DNA from: Microvirga flavescens
GTDB lineage: Bacteria; Pseudomonadota; Alphaproteobacteria; Rhizobiales; Beijerinckiaceae
Assembly (NCBI RefSeq): GCF_003290125.1
Contig: NZ_QMKH01000001.1
Location: forward strand, 992,001-1,056,000
Length of the DNA: 64,000 nucleotides
Direction: 5' to 3'
Positions within the stretch are counted from its first letter, which is position 1, and the number at the start of each line of letters is the position of its first letter. This document shows, piece after piece, positions 18,801 to 29,165 of this stretch. The notes under the pieces were generated by a model that saw only the letters and a list, made by a program, of their open reading frames with translations, was not told where the DNA came from and searched no databases. Position numbers and translations under genes: made by a program.

Positions 18801-21798
18801 TGTGCGCGACATCGACGCAGAAACCCTGGAGCGCCAGTGGCGAGATGCCGAGGCATCTTTCTGGCCGAAATCGATCCTGGGTAAGCGGAAGATTAAGAAG
18901 CTGTTGCAAGGCTATGCGAGCAAGGGCAATGGCGATCCAGCTCGCGACCTGCCTCCTTTGCGTCGCATGAAGGAATGTCTGGCAAGCATCGACAGCAACT
19001 TGCTCGCCGGCAAGCCATTACCAGTGCAAGGTCTCGCGACTGACACCGCTGTGGCTGCGGAAATACTCGACCTCGCCAGCGCGCTTCGCGACGCATTGCG
19101 ACTGCCCGGACTAAGCCCGGAAGAAATCCGGCCCATGCTCCAGGCCGTCGCACCCTGCCTACGCGGAAATCCGGATGATCAACTGCGGCATGTCGGTACC
19201 AAATTCCTCGCGGCGATGCAGGGCATGGATGCGGCCAGAAAACGATTCTCCGAGGTTGCCGGCAGGGAGCTCAGTTCGCAGGTGAGCCTGCGAGGGATCG
19301 TCGAGCAGATGACGGGCCTTGCCGAGGCGCGCAATCTTCTGCGCAACTGGTCCGCTTGGTGCGGCGTCCGACGACGCGCTGTCCACAATGGGCTCGGACC
19401 GCTGGTTGAAGCACTGGAAGCCCGGACGGCCGCTCCCGGTGAGACACGCTCGGTATTCCGGCTGGCATATGCCCGCTGGTGGTTGCCCAAGGTTCTGGAC
19501 GCCGATCCGATCCTGAGAGCATTCAGACGCTTCCAGCACGAGAATGCCATCAAGGAGTTTCGCGAGATCGACGACATGGTGCGGACGCATGCGACTCGTC
19601 GCGTCATCAGCGCGGTGGCCCACGGGCTCCCTGCCGTGACGGGTGTTCCACGAAACTCCGAGCTGGGACTTCTTCGCCACCAGATGGAACTGCAGAGGCC
19701 GAGCCAGTCGATCCGCGACATGATCGATAAGATGCCGCAGGCCTTCCCAAAGCTCGCGCCCTGCATGCTGATGTCGCCTCTGTCTATCGCCCAATACCTG
19801 CCGCCGAACCAGGCGCTGTTCGATGTAGTGATCTTTGACGAAGCCTCGCAGATCACGACCTGGGACGCGGTCGGCGCGATTGCCCGCGGACGACAGACAA
19901 TCATCGTCGGCGATCCGAAGCAGCTGCCGCCGACAAACTTCTTCGGCCGCAACGAGGACGAGGACGAGGACGATGTCGCCGATCACGAGAAGGATCTGGA
20001 GAGTATCCTAGACGAGGCGAGAGCGTCGGGTATCCCGGTGCGCGACCTGAGGTGGCACTATCGCAGCCGTAGTGAGTCCCTGATAGCCTTCTCCAACCAT
20101 CACTACTACCAGAATCGTCTGGTGACCTTCCCATCGCCGGCGGTCGAGGACCGGGCGGTCAGCCTACACAAGGTTCCGGGCGGCATCTACGATCGCGGCA
20201 AGAGCCGGACCAACCGCATCGAGGCGGAAGCTGTGGTTGCCGAGGCGGTGGCCCGCATGGAACGCTGGCTGAAGATGACGGAGCGGGAACGCCCGACACT
20301 CGGCATTATCACCTTCAATGCGCAGCAACAGTCGCTGATCCTGGACCTGCTCGACTCGGCACGGAGGGAGAAGCCGGAACTCGAATGGTTCTTCGCCGAA
20401 GCGCGGGTCGAGCCGACTATCGTGAAGAACCTGGAAAACGTGCAAGGCGACGAGCGGGACGTGATTCTGTTCTCGATCACCTTCTGGAAGGACATGGCAG
20501 GGAAACTGACCATGGACTTCGGCGCATTGAACCGCGATGGCGGCGAACGGCGGCTCAACGTGGCCGTGACTCGCGCAAGGCAGGAACTGATCGTCTTCTC
20601 AGGATTTACAGCCGATCAGATCGACCCGAGTCGGACGAAGGCGCTTGCGGTCAATCACCTCAAAGTCTTTCTCGACTATGCAGAGCGCGGCGCGATTGCG
20701 CTGCCCGCCGAGGACCGCGGCTCTGTCGGCGGATTCGATTCTCCTTTTGAGGAAGCGGTCGCGTCGCAACTGGAGCGGCGCGGATGGATGGTCGTGCCGC
20801 AGGTTGGCATCTCCGGTTTCCGCATCGATCTCGGTGTCCGGCATCCGGACCTCGCAGGTGCCTATCTGGCGGGCGTTGAGTGCGACGGCGCGACCTATCA
20901 TGGGTCGGCGACCGCGCGTGACCGCGACAAGGTACGCGAACAGGTTCTGCGAGGGTTAGGGTGGAACATACTCCGGGTCTGGTCGACGGAATGGTGGTTC
21001 GATGCCAAGGGCTGTTCCGAACGGCTGCACGAAAACCTTGAAGCGTTGCTCCAGTCCAGTCGTGAGCGGCGGGCGGTGGAGGAAGCAGCGGCCGAAACGC
21101 ATTGGGACTTGGGGCACGAGGTCGAGGGGATCGAGGAAATTCGAGATGAGGATTTGCCGTCGGCAATCGACGTCACGCCGCCACCAACTGCGGACGAAGC
21201 CGAACTCGTTTCGTCGTCTGACTTCTCAGTTTCGGACGCACCAGTTATCTCTCTGACGTCTCCTCCTGCAGTAGAGCCCACGCCGGCCAGCAATTTTGGA
21301 TATCGCGTGACCGATCTTTCGATGTTCAAGGCAGAGCCAGATCTCTTTTACGAGTTCGTCTATAGCGATACGCTTAGGGAGATGATTGAGATCGTGATGG
21401 ACGCAGAGAGCCCTCTGCCAGCCGACGTGCTGGCGCAACGTGTCGCGCGAGCGCACGGCTGGTTGCGAACAGGCGGCCGCATTCGCGAGAGGATCGACCT
21501 CCACCTGCGCAGCTACGATACGACGAGCGAATCCAGCGGGGTTTTCGTATGGAAGAAGGGGCACATAGTGGATGTGCTGAGCTACCGCCCTTCTGCGAAT
21601 GAAGAGTCGCGGCGTGCAATTGCCGACATTCCCCTTGCCGAGCTCGCATCGGTCGTCATCGACAATCCTGATCTACTCGACATGCCAGATCCGGCTCGTG
21701 GCATGGCCCGACTTCTGGGCGTCGAGCGGCTTGCCGCGACCGCGCGCACAAGGCTGGACGAGGCAATTGCGCGCGCGTCACATGGCAGGGCAGAATAG
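15838..21798 (+). CDS. Giant DUF4011-helicase-Vsr/MTES_1575 nuclease-DUF3320 protein (putative antiphage)
   Basis: This intact 1,986-aa multidomain protein starts at the ATG at 15838, with GGGGGAGGG just upstream (a GTG at 15817 is possible). In order: an N-terminal beta-rich region; a transglutaminase-like module with Cys236 (CLDTTLLF) and His262 (GHAAAGVW); DUF4011 starting near RWQKKLLDLTLRNRLL; a superfamily 1 helicase with Walker A GPPGTGKS at 709-716, Walker B FDEAS (Asp1334) and VGDPKQLPPT from 1357; a PD-(D/E)XK nuclease of Vsr/MTES_1575 type with Glu1639 in FEEAV (1637-1641), Asp1664 and the Glu1681-Cys-Asp1683 motif; then DUF3320 near the C-terminus. This matches the DUF4011-helicase-Vsr single-gene candidate defence protein (Hhe in the 2020 surveys, from memory). 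All key residues are present, so it is likely functional, unlike its ruined neighbours. Confidence 0.9.
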   Translation: MAPHDQQHLAIDTTAVEKLRSPKIFADIASSFTYASYQNAIPVLRSIGVENQSDREVQALRLELSSTPAFLRPKTWTIDRVIPGDHLPLGDRKVELDAGYLAGLNEAERGEITLRLIAGSEILDEHRHAVRLLARDEWGGVADMAQLLPAFVMPNDPAVSSLLRKAAERLTAHGHPLGLDGYQSQDPKRVFMLAAAIYSAIVSMGLHYAEPPASFESRGQKIRRPGTIAEELLATCLDTTLLFTAALEAAGLHPVILMFNGHAAAGVWLVKRTFGSAIETDQIEVRKALASRELIVFETTGVTHRPAMTMEAAQRALDRRLAEEEAQAFVAAIDVRRARSGGITPLASHEPLRRSMPEDEPQPVADLPLPAPPSLGDFPKEMVEEKPTTAADRISRWQKKLLDLTLRNRLLNFPDSKKTIPFLCTDIAYLEDRLAGGAAIRVISLPEQNPLGERDAALYRDVHGRDIQRTFAAEALLRDELPSPLDAKQLESRLIDLHRQVRNDFAEGGANTLFLAVGFLRWKKKPEDERSYRAPLLLVPVRLERRSASSRFTIRFHEDEPRFNATLLQFLERDFDLKLPQFSGDLPVDDNGVDVPQLLAAMRSAVREVPGMEVIDETALSTFSFAKFLMWKDLVERTDALRQNRVVRHLIDTPEQSFTQGEGSPSFRDERELDRTYAPSDIISLLPADSSQTAASLAAAEGQDFVIVGPPGTGKSQTIANMIANCLAKGRTVLFVAEKTAALDVVYRRLREHGLGNQCIELHSNKADRKHFLGQLKAAWEHGNGIDASEWVAVNERLRIHRDQLNAYVDALHRRYTNGWTPYLALGIALKASDTPAPDFSWAERDAHDAATLQALEDMAAEAGLVFASVERHPALDLVDAQDWSSGWQDTLIATAQSLHNAAEILQEAASAYLTCLGRVQPDDNSFDQLAALSTLATGLHRSRGRDISVTFDRDFAQMSGALADLSRSIKEYRQAEGSAAAAYPESAVRDIDAETLERQWRDAEASFWPKSILGKRKIKKLLQGYASKGNGDPARDLPPLRRMKECLASIDSNLLAGKPLPVQGLATDTAVAAEILDLASALRDALRLPGLSPEEIRPMLQAVAPCLRGNPDDQLRHVGTKFLAAMQGMDAARKRFSEVAGRELSSQVSLRGIVEQMTGLAEARNLLRNWSAWCGVRRRAVHNGLGPLVEALEARTAAPGETRSVFRLAYARWWLPKVLDADPILRAFRRFQHENAIKEFREIDDMVRTHATRRVISAVAHGLPAVTGVPRNSELGLLRHQMELQRPSQSIRDMIDKMPQAFPKLAPCMLMSPLSIAQYLPPNQALFDVVIFDEASQITTWDAVGAIARGRQTIIVGDPKQLPPTNFFGRNEDEDEDDVADHEKDLESILDEARASGIPVRDLRWHYRSRSESLIAFSNHHYYQNRLVTFPSPAVEDRAVSLHKVPGGIYDRGKSRTNRIEAEAVVAEAVARMERWLKMTERERPTLGIITFNAQQQSLILDLLDSARREKPELEWFFAEARVEPTIVKNLENVQGDERDVILFSITFWKDMAGKLTMDFGALNRDGGERRLNVAVTRARQELIVFSGFTADQIDPSRTKALAVNHLKVFLDYAERGAIALPAEDRGSVGGFDSPFEEAVASQLERRGWMVVPQVGISGFRIDLGVRHPDLAGAYLAGVECDGATYHGSATARDRDKVREQVLRGLGWNILRVWSTEWWFDAKGCSERLHENLEALLQSSRERRAVEEAAAETHWDLGHEVEGIEEIRDEDLPSAIDVTPPPTADEAELVSSSDFSVSDAPVISLTSPPAVEPTPASNFGYRVTDLSMFKAEPDLFYEFVYSDTLREMIEIVMDAESPLPADVLAQRVARAHGWLRTGGRIRERIDLHLRSYDTTSESSGVFVWKKGHIVDVLSYRPSANEESRRAIADIPLAELASVVIDNPDLLDMPDPARGMARLLGVERLAATARTRLDEAIARASHGRAE

Positions 21799-21807
21799 AA
21801 ATTCTTG

Positions 21808-22038
21808 ATGACCTTCCGATTCATAGATTCGAGCGACCTGCATCTGGGTAAGTGCTTCGTGTAGTTCTCGGACGATCTATCCGCCAAGCTGCGCGAGGTG
21901 CGGCGCGCAGCGATCGATAGGCTTGGCGAGCATGCACGAGTGCAGGGTGCGTCGACGACCCTACTTGCGGGAGACACCTTCGACACCCAGACCCCTGTAT
22001 CGGAGGTACGGCGCCAAACACTTGCCGAGATGCGTTGA
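21808..22038 (+). pseudogene. SbcD-like metallophosphoesterase remnant
   Basis: The frame from ATG 21808 reads TFRFIDSSDLHLGK, the first metal-binding motif of SbcD/Mre11-type exonucleases. It hits an in-frame TAG at 21862-21864, then continues sensibly as KLREVRRAAIDRLGEHAR and LLAGDTFD (second metal motif) until TGA at 22036. The rest of the roughly 400-aa protein is missing. In the first motif D-x-H is kept (SSDLHLG). It starts 10 bp after the giant helicase gene, so it was once the next gene of an operon. Two defects (nonsense codon and truncation) make it non-functional. Confidence 0.85.
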
Positions 22039-22249
22039 CCGCCGGCTTTCCACAGATGCGATGTATCGCCGGCAAATACCCGCTGAACGTCTTGTTAAGC
22101 TGAAATTGCCGTCACACAGCTCGATTGGCAAGCTCGGGCCTTACCATTCACCAAAGTCGGTAAAGTCCACGTGGTTTGGCAGTCTCATTTCGCGTGGCGC
22201 TCGGCGAGGCCCCATCAGAAAGTCCGGGTTTCTATCATTCTGATTGTGC

Positions 22250-22643
22250 ATCAGCGCAGGAGACAACTTTATCGCGGTACTAGACACCGGTTCCCTCGGG
22301 TGGAAGGCTCTTCAAAAAGAGGGGCATGGAGCCGTTCGCCCATTGCATGTGTTCACGACAACGAGAGGCATTTAGCAACGCAAACAGTAACTTTCGGGGA
22401 TTGGAGCTGGAGTTTCGGGGTTGCTTCGGTGCGCGTGGCTGGGACTTTCACGACCGCTTTTTGATCTTTCCTCAGACTAGCGAGGGATCACTGGCGTGGT
22501 CTCTTGGCACTTCCGTCAACAGCCTTGGCAAAAAGCACCATATGCTGCAGCGCGTTGGAGATGGACAGCTCATTGCCGACGCTTTTCTTGAGTTATGGAA
22601 TCATCTTGATGAACCGCAGCATCTGATTTGGAAACGGCCGTGA
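22250..22643 (+). pseudogene. C-terminal remnant of a VPA1262-like protein
   Basis: Two frames join to give one protein-like sequence. The first, 22250-22366, reads DNFIAVLDTGSLGWKALQ and reaches a stop at 22373. The second, from about 22365, reads GWDFHDRFLIFP, then WSLGTSVNSLGK and ends LIWKRP at 22643. A frameshift near 22365 separates them. The HDRF and SLGTSVNS elements resemble the C-terminal half of VPA1262-family proteins, known from genomic islands and thought to act in defence; the pattern is reminiscent of phospholipase D-like folds. The N-terminal part is missing. Assignment is by motif memory and is tentative. Confidence 0.55.
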
Positions 22644-23820
22644 CGAAGTACCTCAATCAGATCGCCGTGCCCTTGATGCTACTATCGCTCCCGGCGAAGA
22701 AATCAGCCCGCTACAGCTCGCCGAGGAGGTTCTACGTAAAAGGGGCTTACCGGCAGAAACTGATGAAGCTGAACGCCAAGAAATTGCCTACGCCGCCCTC
22801 CAGGAAGGTATCAGTGAATTAGTGATATCGGTTCGCCGGTCGGCTGAAAACAGCGGCCAACCTTCGTTGCGCTTGGTCGCACTCTTTCGCTGGCTTCGCG
22901 CGACCCTTGCTTCTTCGTCACTCGAGAGCAATCCATCGCGCAGCCGTCTCATGGCGGCCTTGATCGTCATCTCCAGCTTTGGTCGGAGATAGTGATCTCA
23001 TTGACGCATTGTCGCCTGAGATAAGTGACAACAAGGCGCTGCTTTCCGAACTGGTATCCATACTCGCGGGCTTGCGATCCAATTTCGTCGGTATGGACGT
23101 ATCTCATGTCCCTATCTGGGAACGAGAGCTCGTGGTGCGCTTCATCGAAGCAGAATCTGCGCAGGATTGGCCTCAAATTGCCATGCTCTGGCCGCGGCTC
23201 GAAGCTGTCAGTCAACCGTCTTCTGAGGTCATAGCGACCATCAGGCTGTTGGCACGATATGATCTCTTACCTCTGGGTGGGGCTTTGCGCAATCTGCGAC
23301 AGGCCATTGTTGCCATGCAAGTCATTGGCTTGGTTTCAATGGAGCAACGCTTCAAGCTTGCGCTTATCTCCGAAAATTCATTCGTTGAGTTCGCTGCAGT
23401 GTTCCTTTCAGTTTATCGTCAACCTACTGGATTCATGCTATCGGAAGAGATGGCCGACCATGTCACGGGCCTCATGTGTAAGGTCGCCTGACCCGACTAC
23501 ATGGAAGGCTTGGATGACCGCCTTTGGGCGATATCCTTCGAACTTCTCGTCACTGCAGATACCGCTTGGCAATGCTCTCGCTCACATCTCTTCCGATGCA
23601 GTTCAAGCCTATATTGAGACTTTCGCACTTGAGGTAAGGACAAATCCGGAAGATCCATGCCGGGTGGAGTTTGTGAATTGTCTCAAGGCTTTCCGGAAAA
23701 AGCTGATTCGGAGCGCCAAAGTGAGTTATGGACCGTCGCGTTCCGACGTTGGAGAGCTTGGCGCTTTGAGGCCGCCGATCCGGACGCTTACTTGTTCGAA
23801 ATCCGCTGGTCAGATCTCGA
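22640..23820 (+). pseudogene. Decayed gene of unknown family, several frameshifts, overlapping the VPA1262-like remnant
   Basis: A GTG at 22640 overlaps the previous TGA, but only after restoring one lost base near 22646 does the good frame follow (EEISPLQLAEEVLRKRGLP, to 22992). The sequence shifts frame near 22980 and continues as DLIDALSPEISDNKALLSEL and on to a TGA at 23489. It resumes after the stop (YMEGLDDRLWAISFEL), shifts near 23570 (LGNALAHISSDAVQAYIE) and again near 23700 (ELWTVAFRRWRAWRFEAADP). It ends abruptly at about 23820 against an integrase relic. The joined product would be a soluble helical protein of about 390 aa or more. I do not recognise the family; the coupling suggests a partner of the VPA1262-like protein. 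Confidence 0.6.
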
Positions 23821-24106
23821 CTGCAAGGTTGTGGGATTGCAGAAGGCGCAGCTTGAATTGCTCTCGGTCTTTTCCCCTCTTTTTGGCCGTAATCTCTTTC
23901 TCATAACGACAAAGTAGGTCGTGAATGGTGATTTGCCTCAAGTCTCTATGACTTGGTGTCAGTTCATCTCGATCAATGGCTCGTTCTTTGTCCCTTGCCC
24001 AAGCGGTGGCATCGGCATGAGATGAGAAGGTCTTGACGAAGAGAGGGAAGCCTTGGCGGCGCACTTGCACCTGCCAGGAAGAATAGCGTTTGCGGATCGT
24101 CGCCAT
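23810..24106 (-). pseudogene. Truncated tyrosine-type site-specific integrase (N-terminus only)
   Basis: The 98-aa frame starts MATIRKRYSSWQVQVRRQGF and continues with KTFSSHADATAWARDKERAID and KKRGKDREQFKLRLL. This is the arm-binding and start of the core-binding region of phage-type integrases. The catalytic domain with the R-H-R-Y residues is absent; the frame runs into the foreign pseudogene at about 23820. The gene begins 117 bp from the 3' end of tRNA-Ser and points away from it, as integrases of tRNA-inserted islands do. The island can therefore no longer excise with its own enzyme. Confidence 0.8.
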
Positions 24107-24222
24107 AGTCGATCGCCCGTCGTTGTGGCACCAGTGTGACGGACTGATCTATTGGGCTGTTTTGGATGTCTCGGCGGCCCCGGTCAAACTCTAAGAAATC
24201 ATAATGAAATTATAGAGTTAAA

Positions 24223-24312
24223 TGGCGGAGAGGGGGAGATTCGAACTCCCGATACGGTTGCCCGTATGCCGCATTTCGAGTGCGGTGCATTCAACCACTC
24301 TGCCACCTCTCC
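24223..24312 (-). tRNA. tRNA-Ser (CGA)
   Basis: On the minus strand a 90-nt tRNA starts GGAGAGGTGGCAGAGTGG and ends with CCTCTCC, discriminator G and an encoded CCA. The acceptor stem is a perfect 7 bp, the variable arm is long as in class II tRNAs, and the T arm GTTCGAATC is standard. The anticodon loop CTCGAAA gives anticodon CGA (serine, UCG codons). Its 3' end faces the decayed island and integrase remnant, making it the likely attachment site. Confidence 0.97.
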
Positions 24313-24597
24313 GGGTCGCGAAGGGCCAAAGCCCCGCTGGTTGAGGCGGGGTGGATATCATGCGTCTTACTCCGCTTCAAGCACCCCGAGGCGGGTTTTT
24401 GTCGGGTTTTCGCAGGGTTCTTGGTTGACAAGGGCGGGAACGTTCCCCTAGAGAAGCGCTCTGTACGCGCGGGCCTTTGTGTCCGCGTGTTTCGTTGCGG
24501 CGGCCTTCGGGCCTCCGTGGAATGAAGCCGGAAACTGCCAAAAAGCCGACCCTGCGGGTTTCCCGCGGAGAGTTGGGTTTGAACACGAGGAATGAAG

Positions 24598-24990
24598 ATG
24601 TTCGCAGTGATCAAGACCGGCGGCAAGCAGTATCGCGTTGCCGCCAACGACGTCATCACCGTCGCCACGCTCGCGGGCGAGCCTGGCACCGCCGTCACGT
24701 TCGACCAGGTTCTCATGGTCACCAATGACGGCAGCACCCAGGTGGGCGCCCCCCTCGTCGAGGGCGTGACCGTGGCCGGCGAGGTGGTGAAGCACACCCG
24801 CGGTGACAAGGTTATCGCTTTCAAGAAGCGTCGCCGCCAGAATTCGCGCCGCAAGCGCGGGCATCGCCAGGATTACACCGTCGTTCGGATCACCGAGATC
24901 CTCGCCGGTGGCGCGAAGCCCAAGAAGGCTGCGGCTAAGAAGACCACCAAGGCTGCGGCTGAAGAAGCTGCGCCGGCCTCCGCTGAATAA
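24598..24990 (+). CDS. rplU: 50S ribosomal protein L21
   Basis: This 130-aa protein starts with the canonical L21 sequence [14 protein letters not shown] and has the [15 protein letters not shown] basic stretch and TVVRITEI near the core end. The C-terminus has an Ala/Lys-rich extension ([17 protein letters not shown]) as often seen in alphaproteobacteria. The ATG at 24598 is preferred to the one at 24592 because CGAGGA at 24586-24591 then has proper 6-nt spacing. It is followed by rpmA, the usual pairing. Confidence 0.97.
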   Translation: MFAVIKTGGKQYRVAANDVITVATLAGEPGTAVTFDQVLMVTNDGSTQVGAPLVEGVTVAGEVVKHTRGDKVIAFKKRRRQNSRRKRGHRQDYTVVRITEILAGGAKPKKAAAKKTTKAAAEEAAPASAE

Positions 24991-25025
24991 GCGACGGCTC
25001 TGACACAGAACACGGGAGTAGACCC

Positions 25026-25292
25026 ATGGCTCACAAAAAAGCAGGCGGTTCGTCTCGCAACGGTCGCGATTCCGACGGCCGTCGTCTGGGCGTCAAGAAG
25101 TTCGGCGATCAACAGGTCGTTGCCGGCAACATCATCATCCGCCAGCGCGGAACGAAGTGGCATGCCGGTGCCAATGTCGGCATGGGCAAGGATCATACGC
25201 TCTTTGCCACGGCCAATGGCCGAGTCCGATTCCTTACGAAACAAGGCCGAGCGTTCGTATCGGTCATTCCGGCCCAAGAGGCTGCAGAGTAA
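25026..25292 (+). CDS. rpmA: 50S ribosomal protein L27
   Basis: This 88-aa L27 protein begins [18 protein letters not shown] and keeps [14 protein letters not shown]27 reaches the peptidyl transferase centre with its N-terminal tail. The gene lies 35 bp after rplU with GGGAG before the ATG, so the two are co-transcribed. A perfect hairpin follows at 25402. Confidence 0.98.
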   Translation: MAHKKAGGSSRNGRDSDGRRLGVKKFGDQQVVAGNIIIRQRGTKWHAGANVGMGKDHTLFATANGRVRFLTKQGRAFVSVIPAQEAAE

Positions 25293-25401
25293 ACGGCGAG
25301 AGCAAAGCGAAGGAGCTCCCGCCGGTATCACACCGAACCCGGCGGATCCAAAGCTCCCGACAGGCCCTTAAAACGGCCGAGCTCCAGATCCAAAAAATGC
25401 C

Positions 25402-25427
25402 AGGGGAGGTGGGATACCACCTCCCCT
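25402..25427 (+). terminator. Hairpin downstream of rpmA
   Basis: An 11-bp perfect stem (AGGGGAGGTGG at 25402-25412, CCACCTCCCCT at 25417-25427) with a GATA loop lies between rpmA and the acetyltransferase. The T-tract is weak (TTCGCATTT), so it may act as an attenuator or only a partial terminator. Confidence 0.6.
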
Positions 25428-25478
25428 TCGCATTTCCGGGCCCCTGAAAGACGGCCCAATCTGGATCGGAGCAAGACC

Positions 25479-26120
25479 ATGTTTCCCGACCTCACCCGTG
25501 ACGATGTTTTCCGCCTGGAAACACGCCGCCTTTGGCTGCGCTGGCCCCGCCTTGCCGACGCCCAAGCCATCGTACGCCTTGCCGGTGAGAAAACGGTCGC
25601 GGATATGACGACGCGAATTCCGCATCCATACGCGCAGGAAGACGCCGAGCGGTTCGTGTTTCACGCGAGGCAGGCGAACGCAAATGGGGACGGGCTCGAC
25701 CTCGCCATCACGTTGAAGGGTAAGCCCAACAGTGTCATCGGCATGGTCGGCATCAGCACCAATCCGGAGGATGGCAGCCCCTTTCTCGGTTACTGGCTCG
25801 GCACGCCGCACTGGAGCGAGGGTTACGCGACCGAGGCCGCACGGGCGCTCATCGACGCGTTCTTCGCCTATACTGACGGAAATGAGCTCACCTCGGCTGC
25901 GCGCGTGATCAACCCGGCCTCGCGCCGCGTTCTGGAAAAGTGCGGCTTCGCCTTCCAAGGCTCGGGCCTCATGACGTTCCACGCGCGGGGCGGCTTGTTT
26001 CCGGTCGACCATTTCCGCCTCGACCGGCGGGCCTGGGAGAGCCTGAAGACCTGGAGCCACACCGGCCTCGTGCGCGAGCCGGACGTGGCCGAGGCGGCCG
26101 ACCTGCCGCTCGCCTGTTAA
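25479..26120 (+). CDS. GNAT family N-acetyltransferase
   Basis: This 213-aa protein has the RimJ/RimL-like (Acetyltransf_3) arrangement: ETRRLWLRWPRLADA at the start, then GMVGISTNPEDGSPFLGYWL, WSEGYATEAARALID (acetyl-CoA pyrophosphate loop region) and NPASRRVLEKCGFAFQG near the end. It transfers an acetyl group from acetyl-CoA to an amine, possibly a protein N-terminus; the substrate is unknown. It sits between rpmA and obgE, a conserved position in Rhizobiales. Confidence 0.92.
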   Translation: MFPDLTRDDVFRLETRRLWLRWPRLADAQAIVRLAGEKTVADMTTRIPHPYAQEDAERFVFHARQANANGDGLDLAITLKGKPNSVIGMVGISTNPEDGSPFLGYWLGTPHWSEGYATEAARALIDAFFAYTDGNELTSAARVINPASRRVLEKCGFAFQGSGLMTFHARGGLFPVDHFRLDRRAWESLKTWSHTGLVREPDVAEAADLPLAC

Positions 26121-26126
26121 CGACAA

Positions 26127-26155
26127 GGCGCTCCCGGTTCGTCCGGGGGCGCTTT
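26127..26155 (+). terminator. Rho-independent terminator after the GNAT gene
   Basis: A GC-rich hairpin (GGCGCTCCCGG, loop TTCG, TCCGGGGGCGC with a mismatch) is followed by TTTT. It separates the acetyltransferase from obgE 55 bp further on. Confidence 0.65.
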
Positions 26156-26197
26156 TCCCCATCTCCCCGCGTTGCTCCCGCACGCCTTGTCCCGTAA

Positions 26198-28356
<2,159 letters not shown>

Positions 28357-28360
28357 CAGA

Positions 28361-29149
28361 TCAGCCGGTTAGCGCGATCAGCGTCTGCGCATCCTTCGGG
28401 GCCGCGCTCTTATAGTCGTTGTCGAAATAGACGAAGACGTCGCGGCCCTCCTCGCGCCATTGGCGGATTGCGGGTGCCCAGCTCTGCAGCGTCTTGCGTC
28501 CGTAGAGCCCTTCATAGGGGCCTTGCTTGCCGTGGCAGCGCAGATAGACGAAATCGGCGGTCACGATCCAGGGCGTCGGTGCGGCGGCGTGATCGGAGAG
28601 GCAGAGCGCCACGTTGTGCGCGCGCAGGATGTCGAGCGCCTTTTCCTCGAACCAACTGGCATGGCGGAATTCGAAGGTGCAGCGCCGTCCGCGCGGGATC
28701 TCGCCGAGGCAGCGCGCCAGCCGCTCGAGATACTCGGGCTTTGCCGCCATGCTTGGCGGCAGTTGGAACAGTACCGGGCCGAAGGCGGAGCCGAGCCCGT
28801 TCATACGCTCGAACACGAAGGCGATGTTTTCACCGACATCCTTGAGGCGCTTGAGATGGGTGATGATGCGTGAGGCCTTCCAGGCGAAGAGAAAGCCCTC
28901 CGGGGCCGCCTCGTGCCAGGTTCGCACCGCATTTTCCGTCGGCATGCGGTAAAACGAATTGTTGATTTCGGTCGTGTTGAAATGTTCAACGTAGAACGAC
29001 AGGAAATTCTTCGGCGCGAGCCCCTTCGGATAGAAGGGGCCGCGCCAAGCGCTATAGTGCCAGCCCGAGGTGCCGATGCGAAGCTCGGCTTCCCGCGGCG
29101 GAACACTGGAACGGGACTTTGGCGCGGACGATCCGCGAGGCTTGGACAT
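28361..29149 (-). CDS. DUF72 domain-containing protein
   Basis: This 262-aa TIM-barrel-like protein of the DUF72 (YecE) family has [18 protein letters not shown] at the N-terminal core, [24 protein letters not shown] and a [13 protein letters not shown] end. The biochemical role of the family is unknown. The ATG at 29149 is chosen because the frame upstream of it is antisense to proA and lacks homology. The gene is convergent with proB (5-bp gap) and divergent from proA (17 bp between starts), so the two start regions share a very short promoter interval. Confidence 0.88.
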   Translation of the reverse strand: MSKPRGSSAPKSRSSVPPREAELRIGTSGWHYSAWRGPFYPKGLAPKNFLSFYVEHFNTTEINNSFYRMPTENAVRTWHEAAPEGFLFAWKASRIITHLKRLKDVGENIAFVFERMNGLGSAFGPVLFQLPPSMAAKPEYLERLARCLGEIPRGRRCTFEFRHASWFEEKALDILRAHNVALCLSDHAAAPTPWIVTADFVYLRCHGKQGPYEGLYGRKTLQSWAPAIRQWREEGRDVFVYFDNDYKSAAPKDAQTLIALTG

Positions 29150-29165
29150 AGGCGAAGTCAAAGAC

